Shown here one piece after another: positions 25,078-33,676 of a stretch of DNA of 51,790 bases (position 1 is its first letter; every line of letters starts with the position of its first letter). A program made the position numbers and the translations under genes. The stretch is taken from positions 1 to 51,790 of the forward strand of contig DATACZ010000010.1 in NCBI GenBank assembly GCA_036258795.1. Reading direction: 5' to 3'. This stretch comes from DATACZ01 sp036258795 (lineage in GTDB: Bacteria; Actinomycetota; CADDZG01; JAHWKV01). The notes under the pieces were generated by a model. The model saw only the letters and a list, made by a program, of their open reading frames with translations, searched no databases and had not been told where the DNA came from.

Positions 25078-27335
25078 AACCGGCGAGGCTGGCCGCCGGC
25101 CCCCACCGTGCTTGCAACCATCTCGAAGCCCGTCGCCAGATCATTTTCAAGAAGCCACCTGGCAAGGGAGAACTGGCCGTGGGGATCAAACGGCTGAGCG
25201 GGACCTTCGTCCACGGGGACCTCAACGTACAGGCTCCGGCTAACACGCTTGCAGAGCTCGGCCAGGATTCCGGACTGCTGTTGCAGGGTTGAAGAAGCTG
25301 TTTCCGGCCATGCCGGAGCCACCTCATCCCCCAGTCCTACCACCAGTGCAATGTCGTAAAAGGCGTCAGAGCGGGCAAGATGCTGTTGAATGGCCGCCTC
25401 GTCCAGCCCAGACCCAGGGCCGCCGCCTTCGACGCCCGTGACCCTGTATCCCATGTCGGACAGCAACAGGCAAACCGTCTCAACGGTGGGCCCGACGGCC
25501 AGGATGGGCGAAGAGGGGGCTACCCCTTCCACAGCAAGGTCCACCGCCATGGCCAGGGCCATGTCGATTCCTACTCGTTCATAGGAATCCCCATTGGCGG
25601 ACAGCTCCTGGAGCAGCAAGTCGACGTCGCCTTCCTTCAAGCGCTGACGGGCCTGGGGCGATAGGTCACGCGGAAAGCGTGTCGCCTGGGGCAATGTCTC
25701 AAAATCGATGCCTCCCGCGAGCTCCCGAATCAGTTGTAAGAAGCCCTCTGCGGCTTTGGCGGCGTCATGGTTCTGCCGAACTCTCTTTCTGGAAGCCTCG
25801 ATCATCCTCCGTCTGGGCTCTTCGGCGAGGCCCAATGCCTTATCGAACGCGTGGGCCAGTTCGGCGACGTCGCCTGGCTCACACAACAAGCCGTTTACCC
25901 CATCTTCGATCACCTCGGCCACGCCCCCGACCCGCGTGCTTAGGACGGGAACGCCGAAGGCCATGGCCTCCAGCACCACGGAAGGCTGTGCCTCGTCAAC
26001 TGAGGCCGAAACGAGCAGATCGGCAGCCAAATACCACTGCGATATGTCAGGCGATATGGGCAGGATCCGTATCTTGGATCCCAATCCGGCCCGGTCAAGG
26101 TAGCTTCTCAATCCTTCGGCGTAGGCTCCACCAATATCGCCCACCATGGCGATCACTGTTGCCGGATGGTGGGGAAGGGTCAGGTAGGAGGCCAGAGCCA
26201 GAACGGTCTGGCTCTTACGAGGAGAGATGATCCCGGAGCACAGGACAAGCCGCTCTGGTGGCCCCACGCCGCAGCTGGCCCGAGCGGATTCCCTTTGGGT
26301 TTCAGCTCTTAGGGCTTCGATGGCCCATACCTCGATCGCATTGGGTACCACGGTGAAGTTACCGCCGACCTCATACTGCTCGAAGATCCTTTTCTGGGCG
26401 TCGCAGACAAACGCCACCTTGGATGCCGATAGGAACAGTGTGCGGGCGCGCTGGTATGCGGTTGGGGACATGGCTCCAGTCGCCAGCGCCTGGCCCCAGA
26501 ACACGGGAAGGTCCTGGCTCTCGTGAACGGTGAATAGGCTGGGTACACCCGTTGCCTGAGCCACCTCCAGCCCTATGAACGAGACGAGTGTGCTCGCCCA
26601 TACGAGGTTGAAGTTTTCCCTTTCGAACCAGCGCGAAAGCTCGTGAACTCTTTGTTCGTACTGCTCGGGGTTCTCGTATGAGTAGCTGCCGCAGATGTGA
26701 ACCGGGACGCCGATCAAGGCAAGCTCAGCTCGCATAGGACCATCGGTCGGGGACACAACCGTGAAGCTGAGGCCAGGACGGCCGGCAAGGTGATCCAGCA
26801 GCTCTAGCAGGCGAAGCTGGGATCCGGCCCTTAACAGGTCGTGGATAAAGAGGGCTACCTTGATGCCGGTGAGGTTGGCGGCAGGCACGTAAACGGGCCG
26901 TCCGCTGTTCTTAAAAGAGAAATCAGTGGCTGGGCTTGCCGATGTGAGTGGCTTGGTCCTCAGCCTCAAGGGTGGCAAGCCAAAACGCGTCCCATCAACG
27001 GTGGTCGCAGTTATCTCAACCCGGACGTCCGAGGCGGGTTCCGCCCATCGGGCAATATCCACTTCGAAGTCGAACCCGCACACCGCCGCCGCGGGCAGAT
27101 GGATTACCTCTCCCAGGTCGGGCCGCGGCAGCCCCAAACGGGTACGGCCGGCCAGCTGGCCGTTGATCGTGACCTCGGCACGGGATACGAAGGGATCGGC
27201 CAGCGCCCAGCCTCGGATGAAGAGATACCCACAGTCGACGAGTTGTCCGTCACTTGGCTCGTCGATCACTCCTGTGGGGAGAGCAACTCGACGATCCATC
27301 ACCCTGTCAGAATAGGGGCGGGCCCAGAGGAGCAC
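25056..27335 (-). CDS. Multidomain glycosyltransferase family 4 protein with amino-terminal beta domain and carboxy methyltransferase-like domain
   Basis: This 759-residue protein (an in-frame ATG at 27299, MDRRVALPTGV, is a likely alternative start) has three parts. Residues about 20-130 form a beta-rich domain with GYLFIRGWALADP and AEVTINGQL, as in accessory modules of surface-sugar enzymes. Residues about 155-540 are a GT-B glycosyltransferase: KVALFIHDLLRAGSQLRLLEL, VPNAIEVWAIEAL, VLCSGIISPRKSQ, and the retaining E-x7-E motif EAQPSVVLEAMAFGVPVLST then GGVAEVIEDGVNGLL. Residues about 610-759 resemble a Rossmann methyltransferase with a weak glycine motif (ILAVGPTVETV, YRVTGVEG). Sugar donor and acceptor are unknown; an envelope or exopolysaccharide role is inferred. 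It is divergent from the DUF2469 gene. Confidence 0.85.
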   Translation of the reverse strand: MLLWARPYSDRVMDRRVALPTGVIDEPSDGQLVDCGYLFIRGWALADPFVSRAEVTINGQLAGRTRLGLPRPDLGEVIHLPAAAVCGFDFEVDIARWAEPASDVRVEITATTVDGTRFGLPPLRLRTKPLTSASPATDFSFKNSGRPVYVPAANLTGIKVALFIHDLLRAGSQLRLLELLDHLAGRPGLSFTVVSPTDGPMRAELALIGVPVHICGSYSYENPEQYEQRVHELSRWFERENFNLVWASTLVSFIGLEVAQATGVPSLFTVHESQDLPVFWGQALATGAMSPTAYQRARTLFLSASKVAFVCDAQKRIFEQYEVGGNFTVVPNAIEVWAIEALRAETQRESARASCGVGPPERLVLCSGIISPRKSQTVLALASYLTLPHHPATVIAMVGDIGGAYAEGLRSYLDRAGLGSKIRILPISPDISQWYLAADLLVSASVDEAQPSVVLEAMAFGVPVLSTRVGGVAEVIEDGVNGLLCEPGDVAELAHAFDKALGLAEEPRRRMIEASRKRVRQNHDAAKAAEGFLQLIRELAGGIDFETLPQATRFPRDLSPQARQRLKEGDVDLLLQELSANGDSYERVGIDMALAMAVDLAVEGVAPSSPILAVGPTVETVCLLLSDMGYRVTGVEGGGPGSGLDEAAIQQHLARSDAFYDIALVVGLGDEVAPAWPETASSTLQQQSGILAELCKRVSRSLYVEVPVDEGPAQPFDPHGQFSLARWLLENDLATGFEMVASTVGAGGQPRRLCRVNLR

Positions 27336-27397
27336 AAGGATTGCACGGTTAGGGCATTCTTGACGTGTTCGCGGCGTTTATCTTGGGAAGCGCTCAG

Positions 27398-27422
27398 CGT
27401 CTGTCTTCTGATTGGACAGACG
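27398..27422. other. Inverted repeat between divergent glycosyltransferase and DUF2469 genes
   Basis: Two perfect 8-base arms, CGTCTGTC and GACAGACG, flank a 9-base loop in the divergent spacer. It could be an operator for either gene or a hairpin in the DUF2469 leader. No U-run follows, so an intrinsic terminator is unlikely. Confidence 0.4.
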
Positions 27423-27469
27423 GTTAGAGGTCGAACCTAGTACCATCGACTCTGACGGGGGGTTGATAC

Positions 27470-27784
27470 TTGAGCGCCGAAGACCTAGAGCAGTTCGAGA
27501 CGGAGCTAGAGCTTGCTCTTTACCGGGAGTACCGGGATGTCCTACCCATGTTCAAGTACGTCGTAGAGACGGACCGGCGTTCCTACCTCTGCAACAAGTA
27601 CGAGGTCCAGGCCCAAAAAGGCGACGCTGGAACTTGGTTCGAGGTAATCTTGAAAGACGCCTGGGCTTGGGACATCTACCGGCCCAGCCGCTTTGTGTCC
27701 GAGGTGAGAATCCACACCGTTCGGGACCTCAACATCGAGGAGCTTCCCAATCAGACGGAGCGTTCGTCGCTGGAGGACCTCTAA
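27470..27784 (+). CDS. DUF2469 family protein
   Basis: This 104-residue protein uses a TTG start and begins MSAEDLEQFETELELALYRE. It matches the small conserved actinobacterial family usually encoded between rnhB and yraN: YREYRDVLPMFKYVVETDRRSYLCN, VLKDAWAWDIYRPSRF-like sequence, and VRDLNIEEL at the carboxy end. Function is unknown. In this window it is separated from rnhB by a 3.6 kb inserted minus-strand pair. A G-run (GGGGGG) about eight bases upstream may serve as ribosome-binding site. Confidence 0.93.
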   Translation: MSAEDLEQFETELELALYREYRDVLPMFKYVVETDRRSYLCNKYEVQAQKGDAGTWFEVILKDAWAWDIYRPSRFVSEVRIHTVRDLNIEELPNQTERSSLEDL

Positions 27785-27822
27785 CCGTCAGGATTGTCAC
27801 TGCCCGAAGATAGTCTTCCGGC

Positions 27823-28170
27823 GTGACCCGCATTCAGATCAAGCAAGTTGGAGAGGCGTCCGCAGCGCGCTTTCTCGAGGGGCTTGGCATGAGGATCGTC
27901 GACAGGAATTGGCGATGCAGGCTCGGCGAGTTGGACTTGGTGGCATTGGACGGCTCTACATTGGTGTTTGTTGAGGTCAAGGCTCGATCTCACGACTCAT
28001 TCGTCGATCCCGCACTGGGCGTGGACCATCGTAAGAGGGTGAAGGTACGGCGCGTCGCGGGCGCATACCTTGCCTTGAAACGCCCAGAATTCAAATCGTG
28101 CCGCTTCGACGTTGTCTCGGTGGTCACCGGCCCGCCCCTCAAGCTTGGCCATATCATCGACGCGTTTTGA
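27823..28170 (+). CDS. yraN: YraN (UPF0102) family endonuclease-fold protein
   Basis: This 115-residue protein uses a GTG start. It carries the UPF0102 nuclease-like core: GEASAARFLEGLGMRIVDRNWRCRLGELDLVALDG, then LVFVEVKARS, an E-x-K element of the PD-(D/E)XK fold, then KRVKVRRVAGAYL and FDVVSVV. It belongs to the conserved rnhB-DUF2469-yraN-yifB-dprA block. Its cellular role is not settled. Confidence 0.93.
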   Translation: MTRIQIKQVGEASAARFLEGLGMRIVDRNWRCRLGELDLVALDGSTLVFVEVKARSHDSFVDPALGVDHRKRVKVRRVAGAYLALKRPEFKSCRFDVVSVVTGPPLKLGHIIDAF

Positions 28171-28204
28171 GGGGACCTCCGAAAAAGACGCCTGGAGTAT
28201 CTAA

Positions 28205-29002
28205 GTGAGGCGGCGGTGGCCGCTGGTGCTCACGGCGGCGCTGATGCTACTGATTTCAGGTGCCTTGGTAGCGGTGATTATCACCTCTCGAACGATCGTT
28301 GGCGCGGTACCGGGCAGGTCGCCGATTCTGGGCATGGCGGCTCTAGACGATGGTTTCCTGGTTGGAACCAGCCGGGGTGCGTTTGTGAGCCGGGATGGGG
28401 TTACGTGGTCCGGAGTAAAGAACTTCTCGCGTTCCGAAACGCTGGTAGCCGATGGCCGGACACAAGGCCTCGTCTTGTCCGCGGGAACGGTGTGGTCGAC
28501 CAGAGACCTGTCGGCCTTCGACAAGCGAAGTCAGGTAGGGCGCGGGGTTGCGATGGCTGTGGCAGCCGACGACTCGGTGTACGTGGTCAAGGACCCGGCA
28601 CATGTTCTTCGCATATCGGGCAACCAGACGCAGCAACTAGCTTTTTCCACTGGTCCTGAGGAGATCCTGTCCCTTGCGTCCGTAGACGCCGGATCACTCC
28701 TGGCGGGGGGATTGACCTCCGGTCTGTGGGAGTCGAGGGATGGAGGAGTCACGTGGCGCCGCCTCCTGCAGACCCCAACCCGAGCGATCATGGGCGATCC
28801 AGCCAGTGAGAAAAGGATTTTCATCGCCACTGCAGGAGGGATCCTAGTTTCTAACGATGAGGGACGCCGGTGGCGCTTCACCGGGATGCGGATGCCCGTG
28901 GAGGCCCTGGCAGAGGCCGCGGGCAGATTCTTTGCTCTGTCCACAGACAGGCTCGTCTACACCTCCACCGACGGGGTTAGCTGGTCAAGAATCAATAACT
29001 AG
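28205..29002 (+). CDS. Membrane-anchored or exported BNR-repeat beta-propeller protein
   Basis: This 265-residue protein starts with GTG. An amino-terminal hydrophobic segment (PLVLTAALMLLISGALVAVIITS, residues 6-28) acts as signal or anchor. The remainder has repeated Asp-box-like motifs, SRDGVTWSG, SRDGGVTWRRL, SNDEGRRWRFTG and STDGVSWSRI, spaced as in sialidase/photosystem-stability-type beta propellers. No catalytic residues are evident, and six or fewer blades seem encoded. It sits between yraN and yifB, where such a gene is not expected. Function unknown. Confidence 0.8.
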   Translation: MRRRWPLVLTAALMLLISGALVAVIITSRTIVGAVPGRSPILGMAALDDGFLVGTSRGAFVSRDGVTWSGVKNFSRSETLVADGRTQGLVLSAGTVWSTRDLSAFDKRSQVGRGVAMAVAADDSVYVVKDPAHVLRISGNQTQQLAFSTGPEEILSLASVDAGSLLAGGLTSGLWESRDGGVTWRRLLQTPTRAIMGDPASEKRIFIATAGGILVSNDEGRRWRFTGMRMPVEALAEAAGRFFALSTDRLVYTSTDGVSWSRINN

Positions 29003-29057
29003 AATCCCTTTCCACCGGGGGCCCGGAACTGTCACCCGCAGCGTCTAGGGTGAGAGC

Positions 29058-30566
29058 GTGTTCGCAAGGGTGTCGTCTGTTGCCGTGGTGGGTATGGAGG
29101 CCCGTCCGGTCCAGGTCGAGGTAGACCTGGGGGGAGGGCTGCCCGACTTCCACCTGGTGGGCCTGCCGAGCGCCGGCACCAAGGAGGCCCGGCGCCGAGT
29201 CCGCTCCGCCGTTATTAACTCCGAGCAGGAATGGCCCCAAAGAAGTATCACGGCCAACCTGGCTCCTGCAGACCTCAGGAAGGATGGCTCGATGTTCGAC
29301 CTGCCCCTGGCGCTGGGAGTCCTTGCCGCCACGGGGAAGGTGGCCAAGGATCGCCTCTCCGACTACCTGTTCCTGGGCGAGCTTGCACTCGACGGGTGTC
29401 TCAGGCCTGTTAGGGGCGCCCTTCCCGCGGCCCTGGCAGCCAAGGAGTCGGCCTCCAAGGGCCTGGTGCTTCCGCTGGAAAATGCCTCCGAAGCGGCGCT
29501 GGTGCCGGGCATAGAGGTGGTGGGTGCCGGACACCTGGCCGAGGCGATCTCGTTCCTCGGGGGACAGTCTCCGCCCGCCACGGACAGGCCGAGCGCTGCC
29601 GAGCTTCTGGCTTCCGCCCGGTACCGGGGGCCGGACCTGAGCGATGTCCGCGGCCAGGCTCTGGGCCTCAGGGCTCTTGAGATATCGGCCGTGGGGGGCC
29701 ACAACATCTTGTTGGTCGGGCCTCCCGGGTCGGGGAAGACCATGCTGGCCGAGCGCCTGCCCGGGATACTTCCACCACTCACGGAGGCAGAGGCCATCGA
29801 GGCCACGCACGTCTGGTCTGTGGCAGGGTTGCTCGGGCCCAACCAGCCGATGGTGGTTGAGCGGCCATTCCGTGCCCCCCACCACCATGCCTCGGCGGCG
29901 GCGATCATCGGCGGCGGCAGCTCGGTTCCGAGGCCGGGCGAGATTTCCCTCGCCCACAACGGCTTGCTCTTCTTGGATGAGCTCCCCCTCTACCCGCGCA
30001 CGGTTCTGGAGGCGCTCAGAGAGCCGCTGGAGCAGGGGTATGTCACGGTGGCCCGGCAGGGGGCCACAGTGCGTTTCCCTGCAAACGTGTGCTTGGTGGC
30101 CGCTGCGAACCCGTGTCTCTGCGGTGGTGTCGGCGATCCGCGCCGTATTTGCCAGTGTCCGCCGGGAAGGCTTGAGTCTTACCGGTCGAAGCTCTCCGGT
30201 CCGTTGCTCGACCGAATCGATCTGCATGTTGAGGTGGCAAGCCTGACTGAGCGAGAGCTTTTTGAGATGGAACCCTCGCACTCGACTGCAATGGTCCGGG
30301 AAAGGGTGCTCCAGGCCAGAGCCTTTCGAGAAGAAAGGAAGTTGGAGGGCTACGGTCAACCATTAGAAGGCCTTGCCGAGCTCAAGCCCGGCGTCCGCAG
30401 ATTTCTGCAGAGGACCGTTTCAGTGGACCGCACCTCCGCTCGGGGAGTCTCCAGGGTGGTGAAGGTGGCAAGGTCGATCGCCGACCTGGCAAAGTCCTGT
30501 GAGGTAGAAGAGCTCCACATCGCGGAGGCCATCCAATTTCAGCGCACCGTCTGGAGGAGAACTTGA
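29058..30566 (+). CDS. comM: YifB/ComM family Mg-chelatase-like AAA ATPase
   Basis: This 502-residue protein uses a GTG start and begins MFARVSSVAVVGMEARPVQVEVDL. The amino ChlI-like domain (GLPDFHLVGLPSAGTKEARRRV) precedes an AAA domain with Walker A GPPGSGKTML at about residues 221-230, AxFRAPHHHAS, and Walker B LLFLDELP; a carboxy Mg-chelatase region has LLDRIDLHVEV and SVDRTSARGVSRVVKVARSIADL. ComM helps branch migration during natural transformation in some bacteria. It overlaps dprA by four bases (TTGA), consistent with a DNA-uptake pair. Confidence 0.95.
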   Translation: MFARVSSVAVVGMEARPVQVEVDLGGGLPDFHLVGLPSAGTKEARRRVRSAVINSEQEWPQRSITANLAPADLRKDGSMFDLPLALGVLAATGKVAKDRLSDYLFLGELALDGCLRPVRGALPAALAAKESASKGLVLPLENASEAALVPGIEVVGAGHLAEAISFLGGQSPPATDRPSAAELLASARYRGPDLSDVRGQALGLRALEISAVGGHNILLVGPPGSGKTMLAERLPGILPPLTEAEAIEATHVWSVAGLLGPNQPMVVERPFRAPHHHASAAAIIGGGSSVPRPGEISLAHNGLLFLDELPLYPRTVLEALREPLEQGYVTVARQGATVRFPANVCLVAAANPCLCGGVGDPRRICQCPPGRLESYRSKLSGPLLDRIDLHVEVASLTERELFEMEPSHSTAMVRERVLQARAFREERKLEGYGQPLEGLAELKPGVRRFLQRTVSVDRTSARGVSRVVKVARSIADLAKSCEVEELHIAEAIQFQRTVWRRT

Positions 30567-31444
30567 ACCGTCCGGTGGAGCTGAGCAGCTCCAGGGAGAT
30601 CACGCCAGCCCATCGCGAGTACCCAGCGCTTCTTCGTGAAATACCAGACCCGCCCTTGCGGCTCTACGGAGCAGGCAGGAGTCTGGAGCCCGGGCCTGTG
30701 CTGGCTATCGTGGGGACGCGTAAGGCCTCACCTTATGGCTTGGAGGTGGGGGAGTGGCTAGCGGCAGAGCTGGCCCTCCTCGGCATTACCGTGGTAAGTG
30801 GACTCGCCCATGGGATCGACGCCTCAGCGCACCGTGGAGCGTTAAGCGCTGGTGGAACCACCATTGCCGTGCTGGGTTCCGGCCTGGACGTTTGCTATCC
30901 CACTCGGAACCGAGAGCTGTACCGCCAGATTCTGAGTGTGGGCACCCTCGTATCGGAGCACCCACCCGGCACCAAGCCTTTGCCCCATCATTTTCCTATT
31001 CGGAACCGGATCATTGCGGGGATGTCCTTGGGTGTTGTAATCGTGGAAGGCAAGCTGGGTGGCGGAGCCATGATCACCGCACGTCTTGCTATGGAGTACG
31101 GACGGGAGGTCTTTGCAGTCCCTGGGCCTGTTCATTCTGCGGGCTCTCGGGGGCCCCATCTCCTCGTCCGAGACGGTGCCCGGCTGGTGACCTCGCCGGA
31201 GGACATACTCGAAGACCTTGGACTGCCGGCTTCTGGGTCCCGAAATCAAAATGCCTCCGAGCTCCGTCCGGATGAGAGGAGGGTGATGGAGCAGCTGGAG
31301 GCAGAACCGATGCTCCTCGACTCGATCGCTCACAGAGCGCGCATGCCGCCCTCCACCGTCGCTGCAGTCCTGGTAGGCCTGGAGATGAAAGGGCAGGCCA
31401 GCCGGCTGCCCGGCGGCAGATTTGCCCGATCCGTAGCCATCTGA
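30563..31444 (+). CDS. dprA: DNA-processing protein DprA
   Basis: DprA loads RecA on incoming single-stranded DNA. The 293-residue protein starts with TTG overlapping the yifB stop. It has the Rossmann-like core: AIVGTRKASPYG, VVSGLAHGIDASAHRGAL, TIAVLGSGLDVCYPTRN, SEHPPGTKPLPHHFPIRNRIIAG, and VFAVPGPVHSAGSRGPHLLVRDGA. The carboxy terminus holds a winged-helix-like DML1 region (ERRVMEQLEAEPMLLDSIAHRARM). It lacks the longer amino-terminal SAM-like domain seen in many relatives. Confidence 0.95.
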   Translation: MNRPVELSSSREITPAHREYPALLREIPDPPLRLYGAGRSLEPGPVLAIVGTRKASPYGLEVGEWLAAELALLGITVVSGLAHGIDASAHRGALSAGGTTIAVLGSGLDVCYPTRNRELYRQILSVGTLVSEHPPGTKPLPHHFPIRNRIIAGMSLGVVIVEGKLGGGAMITARLAMEYGREVFAVPGPVHSAGSRGPHLLVRDGARLVTSPEDILEDLGLPASGSRNQNASELRPDERRVMEQLEAEPMLLDSIAHRARMPPSTVAAVLVGLEMKGQASRLPGGRFARSVAI

Positions 31445-31590
31445 CTTCGTCAGTCTCACCGACGGCGCAGGCGACCTGGATCTGTTGTCTGGCGTCCGTT
31501 CAGGTCGTCAGCAGCCGTTGCTGGGCGCTCCAGGTCTGGAAACCCCTCCTAAACGAGGCCATATACTCAGAAAATGACGGCATTAGTGCG

Positions 31591-32442
31591 ATGAGCCGCC
31601 AGGCCGATGCAGAGCGCGGTGAACAGCAGTTCAGCACCCCTTCCAGGACGGATTTGGTGGGAGAGGAGGGGGCCGGACTGCAGGACGAGCTGGAGCAGCT
31701 CTGGAGGGACTTCAAGGGCACCGGCTCTACAGAGACACGAGACCGGTTGATCGTTCACTACGCGCCTCTCGTCAAGTACGTGGCAGGGCGCATGTCGGTT
31801 GGAATACCCGCCAGCATCGACCACGAGGATCTGACCTCGGCCGGGATAGTGGGGCTCATGGAGGCCATTTCGAAATTCGAGCCGGGTCGCGGCTACAAGT
31901 TCGAAACCTATGCAGCAAACCGCATCAGGGGCGCCATCCTCGATGACCTGAGGGCGATGGATTGGGTCCCTCGTTCGGTGCGAACTCAGGCGCGCCGGGT
32001 GGAGGAGACTTTGCAAAAGCTCCAGGAGGAGCTGCGACGCACCCCCTCGGACGAGGAGGTGGCGGCAGAGATGGGTGTGAGCGTCAGGAAGCTCCGGGCC
32101 ATTTACTCTCGGATCTCTACGGTCCTTTTCGTCTCTCTCGAGAAGCTGCTCTCGCTCGGCGAGATGAGCGGCACGCTGTCCTTGATCGAAACACTGGCGG
32201 ATTCCCAGGCCGAGGATCCGGTTAGTCACGTCGAGTCCCAGGAGATGAAGGCGTTTCTAGCCCAGGCTATTGGGAGGCTTCCCGACCGTGAACGAACTGC
32301 GATTACCCTTTATTACTATGAGGGGCTCAGCTTGAGTGAGATCGCGCAAGTTGTGGGGCTATCGCAGGCTAGGATCTCTCAGATGAACGCCAAGTCGGTC
32401 CTGCAGTTTAGATCTCAGCTCAACAAGGGACCGGGGCGCTGA
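31591..32442 (+). CDS. whiG: Sigma-70 family factor of the WhiG/FliA type
   Basis: This 283-residue factor has region 1.2/2 (LIVHYAPLVKYVAGRMSVG, HEDLTSAGIVGLMEAISKFEPGRGYKFETYAANRIRGAILDDLR), region 3 (WVPRSVRTQARRVEE, RTPSDEEVAAEMGVS), and region 4 with the HTH YYYEGLSLSEIAQVVGLSQARISQM. The FET-YAxxRIRGAIxDxLR signature is that of WhiG/FliA. In Streptomyces WhiG controls sporulation and the gene lies near rpsB, as here. No flagellar or sporulation gene is visible in this window, so the regulon is unknown. The window has no anti-sigma gene beside it. Confidence 0.92.
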   Translation: MSRQADAERGEQQFSTPSRTDLVGEEGAGLQDELEQLWRDFKGTGSTETRDRLIVHYAPLVKYVAGRMSVGIPASIDHEDLTSAGIVGLMEAISKFEPGRGYKFETYAANRIRGAILDDLRAMDWVPRSVRTQARRVEETLQKLQEELRRTPSDEEVAAEMGVSVRKLRAIYSRISTVLFVSLEKLLSLGEMSGTLSLIETLADSQAEDPVSHVESQEMKAFLAQAIGRLPDRERTAITLYYYEGLSLSEIAQVVGLSQARISQMNAKSVLQFRSQLNKGPGR

Positions 32443-32458
32443 GAGCCGGCCTCTCAGC
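32438..32458 (+). terminator. Hairpin at the 3' end of the WhiG-type sigma gene
   Basis: GCTGAGAG and CTCTCAGC are perfect 8-base arms around a 5-base loop, overlapping the sigma stop codon. No U-run follows, so it may be a weak or factor-assisted terminator, or an RNA-stability element between the sigma gene and rpsB. Confidence 0.4.
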
Positions 32459-32530
32459 AGCCTCCCGCAACGAAGGTTAAGCTTCCTAAAACCCCCTAAA
32501 CGCATTCTGGAGTCAAAGCCAAGCAATTGA

Positions 32531-32536
32531 AAGGAG
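32531..32536 (+). promoter_or_regulatory. Ribosome-binding site of rpsB
   Basis: AAGGAG lies five bases before the ATG at 32542. It decides that start over the in-frame codon at 32527. Confidence 0.8.
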
Positions 32537-32541
32537 ACGGC

Positions 32542-33600
32542 ATGGCCGTCGTTTCACTGAAACAGCTTCTCGAGGCGGGAGTCCATTTCGGACACCAAAC
32601 TCGCCGGTGGAACCCGAAGATGCGTAGGTTCATCTTCGCCGAGCGAAACGGCATCTACATCATCGACCTGCTCAAGACCCTGTCCGGGATAGAAGCCGCA
32701 TACGAATACTGTCGCAAGCTTGTGGCCGGGGGCGGAATCGTCCTTTTCGTGGGGACCAAGAAGCAGATCGCCGACGCCGTGGCCGAGGAGGCCAAGCGTG
32801 TGGGGATGCCCTACGTCAACTACCGCTGGCTGGGAGGGATGCTGACCAACTTCCAGACGATTCATCGCCGCATCCTCAGGATGAGGGAGCTGGAGTCGCA
32901 GGAAGCCCAAGGCATCTTCGACGAGATTCCCAAGAAGGAGGCCCTTACCCTTCGCAAGGAGCTGGAGAAGCTGCGGAAGAACCTCGACGGAATCCGAGAC
33001 CTCAACCGCCGTCCGGATGCGGTCTTCGTCGTGGACACCCGTAAGGAGGAAATCGCGGTCAGAGAGGCCCGCAAGCTGGGACTTCCGATAATTGCCATCG
33101 TCGACACAAACTGCGACCCGGACGACGTGGACTACATCATCCCTGGCAACGACGATGCCATCCGCTCGGGTGCTCTACTTACCAGGGTAATAGCAGATGC
33201 CATCGCGGCCGGACTGAACGAGCGGCCACCAGAGGTGATCGCGGCAGCCGAGGCGGCAGCCGCCTCTAACGTGACTCTCACGGCGGGAAGCGAGGAGCCC
33301 CCGGCGGAGTGGGAGATCATGCTGGCTCAGCAGGAGTCCGAGAGTGCTCGACGCGCCAGGCTTGCGACGGAGGAGGCACCTCCGGCAGAGGAGGCCTCGG
33401 CGGAAATCACGGCCGTGCCTGCCCCCGAGCCGCCCGGAATTGAACCTATCAAAGCAGGCCCAACCCCCGGACCGGAACCTGACGACGCTCCGGTGGATCG
33501 GTTCCAGAGCCTGCTGGATGACTCGCCTCTCCCCGGCGAGGACATCGAGGAGGAGCTCAAGGCCAAATACAAGGACGAAGACGAGGTCAAGCACAGGTGA
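32542..33600 (+). CDS. rpsB: 30S ribosomal protein S2 with long acidic carboxy-terminal extension
   Basis: S2 binds the 30S neck and is needed for S1 or mRNA engagement. The 352-residue protein starts MAVVSLKQLLEAGVHFGHQT and has RRWNPKMRRFIFAERNGIYIIDL, FVGTKKQIADAV, RWLGGMLTNFQTI and PIIAIVDTNCDPDDVDY, all S2 hallmarks. The normal fold ends near residue 227. Residues 227-352 are an extra acidic, Pro/Glu/Ala-rich tail ending in EELKAKYKDEDEVKHR. It is followed by a 154-base spacer with tandem repeats, then tsf. Confidence 0.96.
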   Translation: MAVVSLKQLLEAGVHFGHQTRRWNPKMRRFIFAERNGIYIIDLLKTLSGIEAAYEYCRKLVAGGGIVLFVGTKKQIADAVAEEAKRVGMPYVNYRWLGGMLTNFQTIHRRILRMRELESQEAQGIFDEIPKKEALTLRKELEKLRKNLDGIRDLNRRPDAVFVVDTRKEEIAVREARKLGLPIIAIVDTNCDPDDVDYIIPGNDDAIRSGALLTRVIADAIAAGLNERPPEVIAAAEAAAASNVTLTAGSEEPPAEWEIMLAQQESESARRARLATEEAPPAEEASAEITAVPAPEPPGIEPIKAGPTPGPEPDDAPVDRFQSLLDDSPLPGEDIEEELKAKYKDEDEVKHR

Positions 33601-33676
33601 GCGAGCGAAGCGAGCGAATCAATGCCTTGCCTTTCTCCGGTCCACCGAGCGACCGAAGGGAGCGAGTGTGGCCGTT
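33599..33676 (+). repeat. Tandem repeat copy 1 in the rpsB-tsf spacer
   Basis: This 78-base unit begins GAGCGAGCGAAGCGAGCGAA and ends GTGTGGCCGTT. The next unit starts immediately and is about 80 percent the same by eye. The start of each unit is built of GAGCGA/GCGAGC steps that can fold on themselves. The unit overlaps the rpsB stop codon by two bases. Confidence 0.8.

Noticed and set aside
28992..30359. Long minus-strand open frame of 455 codons across yifB
   Set aside because: It is antisense to a clear AAA ATPase gene, has no recognisable domain and reads as low-complexity His/Arg/Gly-rich sequence, as expected for shadows in GC-rich DNA.
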